DNA from: Planctomycetes bacterium RBG_13_46_10
GTDB taxonomy: Bacteria; Planctomycetota; Phycisphaerae; Sedimentisphaerales; Anaerobacaceae
Length of the DNA: 7,035 nucleotides
Assembly: GCA_001824645.1 (NCBI GenBank)
Contig: MHYD01000020.1
Span: forward strand, 35,034-42,068
Direction of reading: 5' to 3'
Shown in pieces: positions 5,986 to 7,035 of the stretch. The notes under the pieces are model-generated. The model made no database searches. It had not been told where the DNA came from and was given only the letters and a program-made list of their open reading frames with translations. The position numbers and the translations under genes were made by a program. Each line of letters opens with the position of its first letter. The stretch's first letter is position 1.

Positions 5986-6447
5986 TTAATCTTTTTTGCC
6001 GTAGAGCCAGTTTGTGTCAGCTAATTCATACTTGATGATTTCGCCGGGTCGGAAAAAAATCCTGATTTCTCGCTCGGCCGATTTTGGGCTGTCGGAACCA
6101 TGAACGAGATTATACCTTCCGGAACAGCCGAAGTCACCTCTTATAGTGCCCGGCTGAGCATCACATCCAAAAGTCGCTCCCAGCATCTTACGCACTATCT
6201 CTATGACACCATCCGCCTCCCAGACCATTACCAGCACAGGCGACGAACAGGTAAATTTCATTAAACCTCTGTAAAATGATTTTCCTTTGTGCGGCATATA
6301 AAGCCGACGAACTGATTGCTCGGAGATTTGTATAAACTTTGCGGCGACGAGCTTGAGGCCCTTTCGTTCGAGCCGTGATATTATCTCGCCCGTTAAATGA
6401 CGCTGGACGGCATCCGGTTTGATGACCACCAAAGTTCGTTCTGTCAT
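5986..6447 (-). CDS. ndk: Nucleoside diphosphate kinase
   Basis: Ndk transfers the gamma-phosphate of ATP to nucleoside diphosphates through a phosphohistidine, balancing cytoplasmic NTP and dNTP pools. The ATG at 6447 gives 153 residues, slightly above the usual 140-150. The upstream frame is open to a TTG at 6483, but TAGGA ends 8 bases before the ATG and MTERTLVVIKPDAV is the classic family start. All key residues can be seen, offset by one from E. coli numbering: K10 (IKPDAV), Y50 and F58 around the HKGKSF motif, R86, T92, R103 in PGTIRGDF, N113, and the phosphorylated H116 in NLVHGSDS. It starts 47 bases after the OmpA-family gene on the same strand with no promoter seen between them, so cotranscription is likely. 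It is convergent with the PurF-like gene, with 42 bases between stops. Confidence 0.97.
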   Translation of the reverse strand: MTERTLVVIKPDAVQRHLTGEIISRLERKGLKLVAAKFIQISEQSVRRLYMPHKGKSFYRGLMKFTCSSPVLVMVWEADGVIEIVRKMLGATFGCDAQPGTIRGDFGCSGRYNLVHGSDSPKSAEREIRIFFRPGEIIKYELADTNWLYGKKD

Positions 6448-6455
6448 GTCAGTTT

Positions 6456-6460
6456 TCCTA
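6456..6460 (-). promoter_or_regulatory. Ribosome binding site that fixes the ndk start
   Basis: TAGGA on the minus strand lies 8 bases before the ATG at 6447. It supports the 153-residue Ndk over the form from the TTG at 6483, whose 12 extra residues (rich in K and R) have no counterpart in the family. Confidence 0.5.
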
Positions 6461-6494
6461 AACCGGTGCCGGTCTTTTTGCAATCAACGAACCG

Positions 6495-7035
6495 TTACAT
6501 CCCCGAAGGAACAATGTAAATCTCTACGCGTCTATTAAGCGAATTGCCCTTTTTGCCGGCCTGATTTTCTGCGATAGGTCGATATTCGCCGAAGCCGCGT
6601 GCGCTTAGCCGCTTCGAATCGATTTTGTTATCCGCCATTACATTCAACACAGATACGGCCCTGTGAACAGACAGATACCAGTTATTTTGATGTTTTGCCA
6701 GTGTTGCAGGCTTCTCGATCGGCATGTCATCGGTATGGCCGGCAATTATAATATCGAACTGTTTCGCCTCTTCGGCATTTAAAATCTCGCAAAGTGACTG
6801 GATAGCCTTAATTGCCTCAGCCGCCACCCTGTCACTGCCAGCCTCGAAAAGCAAATCACTCTTGAACTTCACTATCCCCTGGCCGGCATCATACGTAACC
6901 AGATCATACTTCTTGGCAAAATCCTCCAGCTTGGTGCTAAGTTCAACCGGCAGTTGCATTCCGCCATAGAGGAGTCTTTTCTGCATCGAATCGATCAGCG
7001 CCTGCTTCTTTGCAAGGTCCTCCTTTAGTGCGGCG
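6495..7035 (-). CDS. OmpA/MotB-family peptidoglycan-binding protein, C-terminal part (5' end off window)
   Basis: The visible 179 residues run from the right edge to a TAA at 6497..6495. The frame is open to the edge, so the true start and any signal peptide or membrane segment are outside. The ATG at 6986 is internal: in-frame codons upstream (AALKEDLAKKQALIDSMQKR) form a heptad-like coiled coil with it. Residues about 50-175 are an OmpA C-terminal domain, which anchors a membrane protein to peptidoglycan: VKFKSDLLFEAGSD at 55-68, GHTDDMPI at 99-106 with the Asp that contacts diaminopimelate, LSARGFGEYRPI at 143-154, and NRRVEIYI at 167-174 with the conserved Arg pair. The NNWYLSVHRAVSVLNVM segment is MotB-like, so it could be a MotB-type stator or a generic envelope OmpA-family protein. 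Without the N-terminus or a motA neighbour this cannot be decided. It precedes ndk, probably in one transcript. Confidence 0.9.
   Translation of the reverse strand, partial: AALKEDLAKKQALIDSMQKRLLYGGMQLPVELSTKLEDFAKKYDLVTYDAGQGIVKFKSDLLFEAGSDRVAAEAIKAIQSLCEILNAEEAKQFDIIIAGHTDDMPIEKPATLAKHQNNWYLSVHRAVSVLNVMADNKIDSKRLSARGFGEYRPIAENQAGKKGNSLNRRVEIYIVPSGM

Noticed and set aside
5944..5997. Plus-strand terminator for the PurF-like gene using the T-run at 5992-5997
   Set aside because: The preceding sequence does not form a credible G/C-rich stem; the T-run is part of the last ndk codons on the other strand.

Overview
The window holds housekeeping and cell-envelope genes of a Gram-negative bacterium with moderate G+C and A/T-rich intergenic DNA. 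An OmpA-type peptidoglycan-binding protein implies an outer membrane. The EF-Tu N-terminus and the large secreted HEAT-repeat protein are reminiscent of Planctomycetota (Phycisphaerae-like lineages). That placement is an impression from memory, not a search result. I see no phage, insertion sequence or CRISPR array.

Layout. From the right edge, on the minus strand, lie the C-terminal part of an OmpA-family protein and, 47 bases downstream, ndk (nucleoside diphosphate kinase). They probably share a transcript that ends at a short hairpin plus T-run inside the tail of the convergent gene. That gene, on the plus strand, is a PurF-like amidophosphoribosyltransferase with a good sigma70-type promoter and a structured leader. 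Across a 425-base divergent gap lies xerD (tyrosine recombinase, minus strand). It is followed by a hairpin, a clear promoter, and a secreted HEAT/TPR protein of unknown role. After a further 314-base A/T-rich gap with a probable promoter come tRNA-Thr(GGU) and the start of tuf (EF-Tu), cut by the left edge. tRNA-Thr directly before tuf is a known arrangement (E. coli thrT-tufB).

How the genes work together. Translation (tRNA-Thr, EF-Tu), nucleotide metabolism (PurF-like, Ndk) and chromosome dimer resolution (XerD) simply sit side by side. There is no evidence of a multi-gene novel system. The most unusual item is the PurF-like protein. It keeps the PRPP loop and all four iron-sulfur cysteines of the B. 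subtilis-type enzyme, but its glutaminase half has serine in place of the catalytic cysteine, lacks the glutamine-binding Arg loop, and has Val where the substrate-binding Asp should be. It therefore probably does not hydrolyse glutamine in the usual way. I recall similar cysteine-less PurF-like proteins in Bacteroidetes, so the family may not be new, but its function seems unsettled. Secondary points of interest are the two hairpins in its leader, the ndk terminator embedded in its C-terminal codons, and the uncharacterised HEAT/coiled-coil/TPR exported protein.
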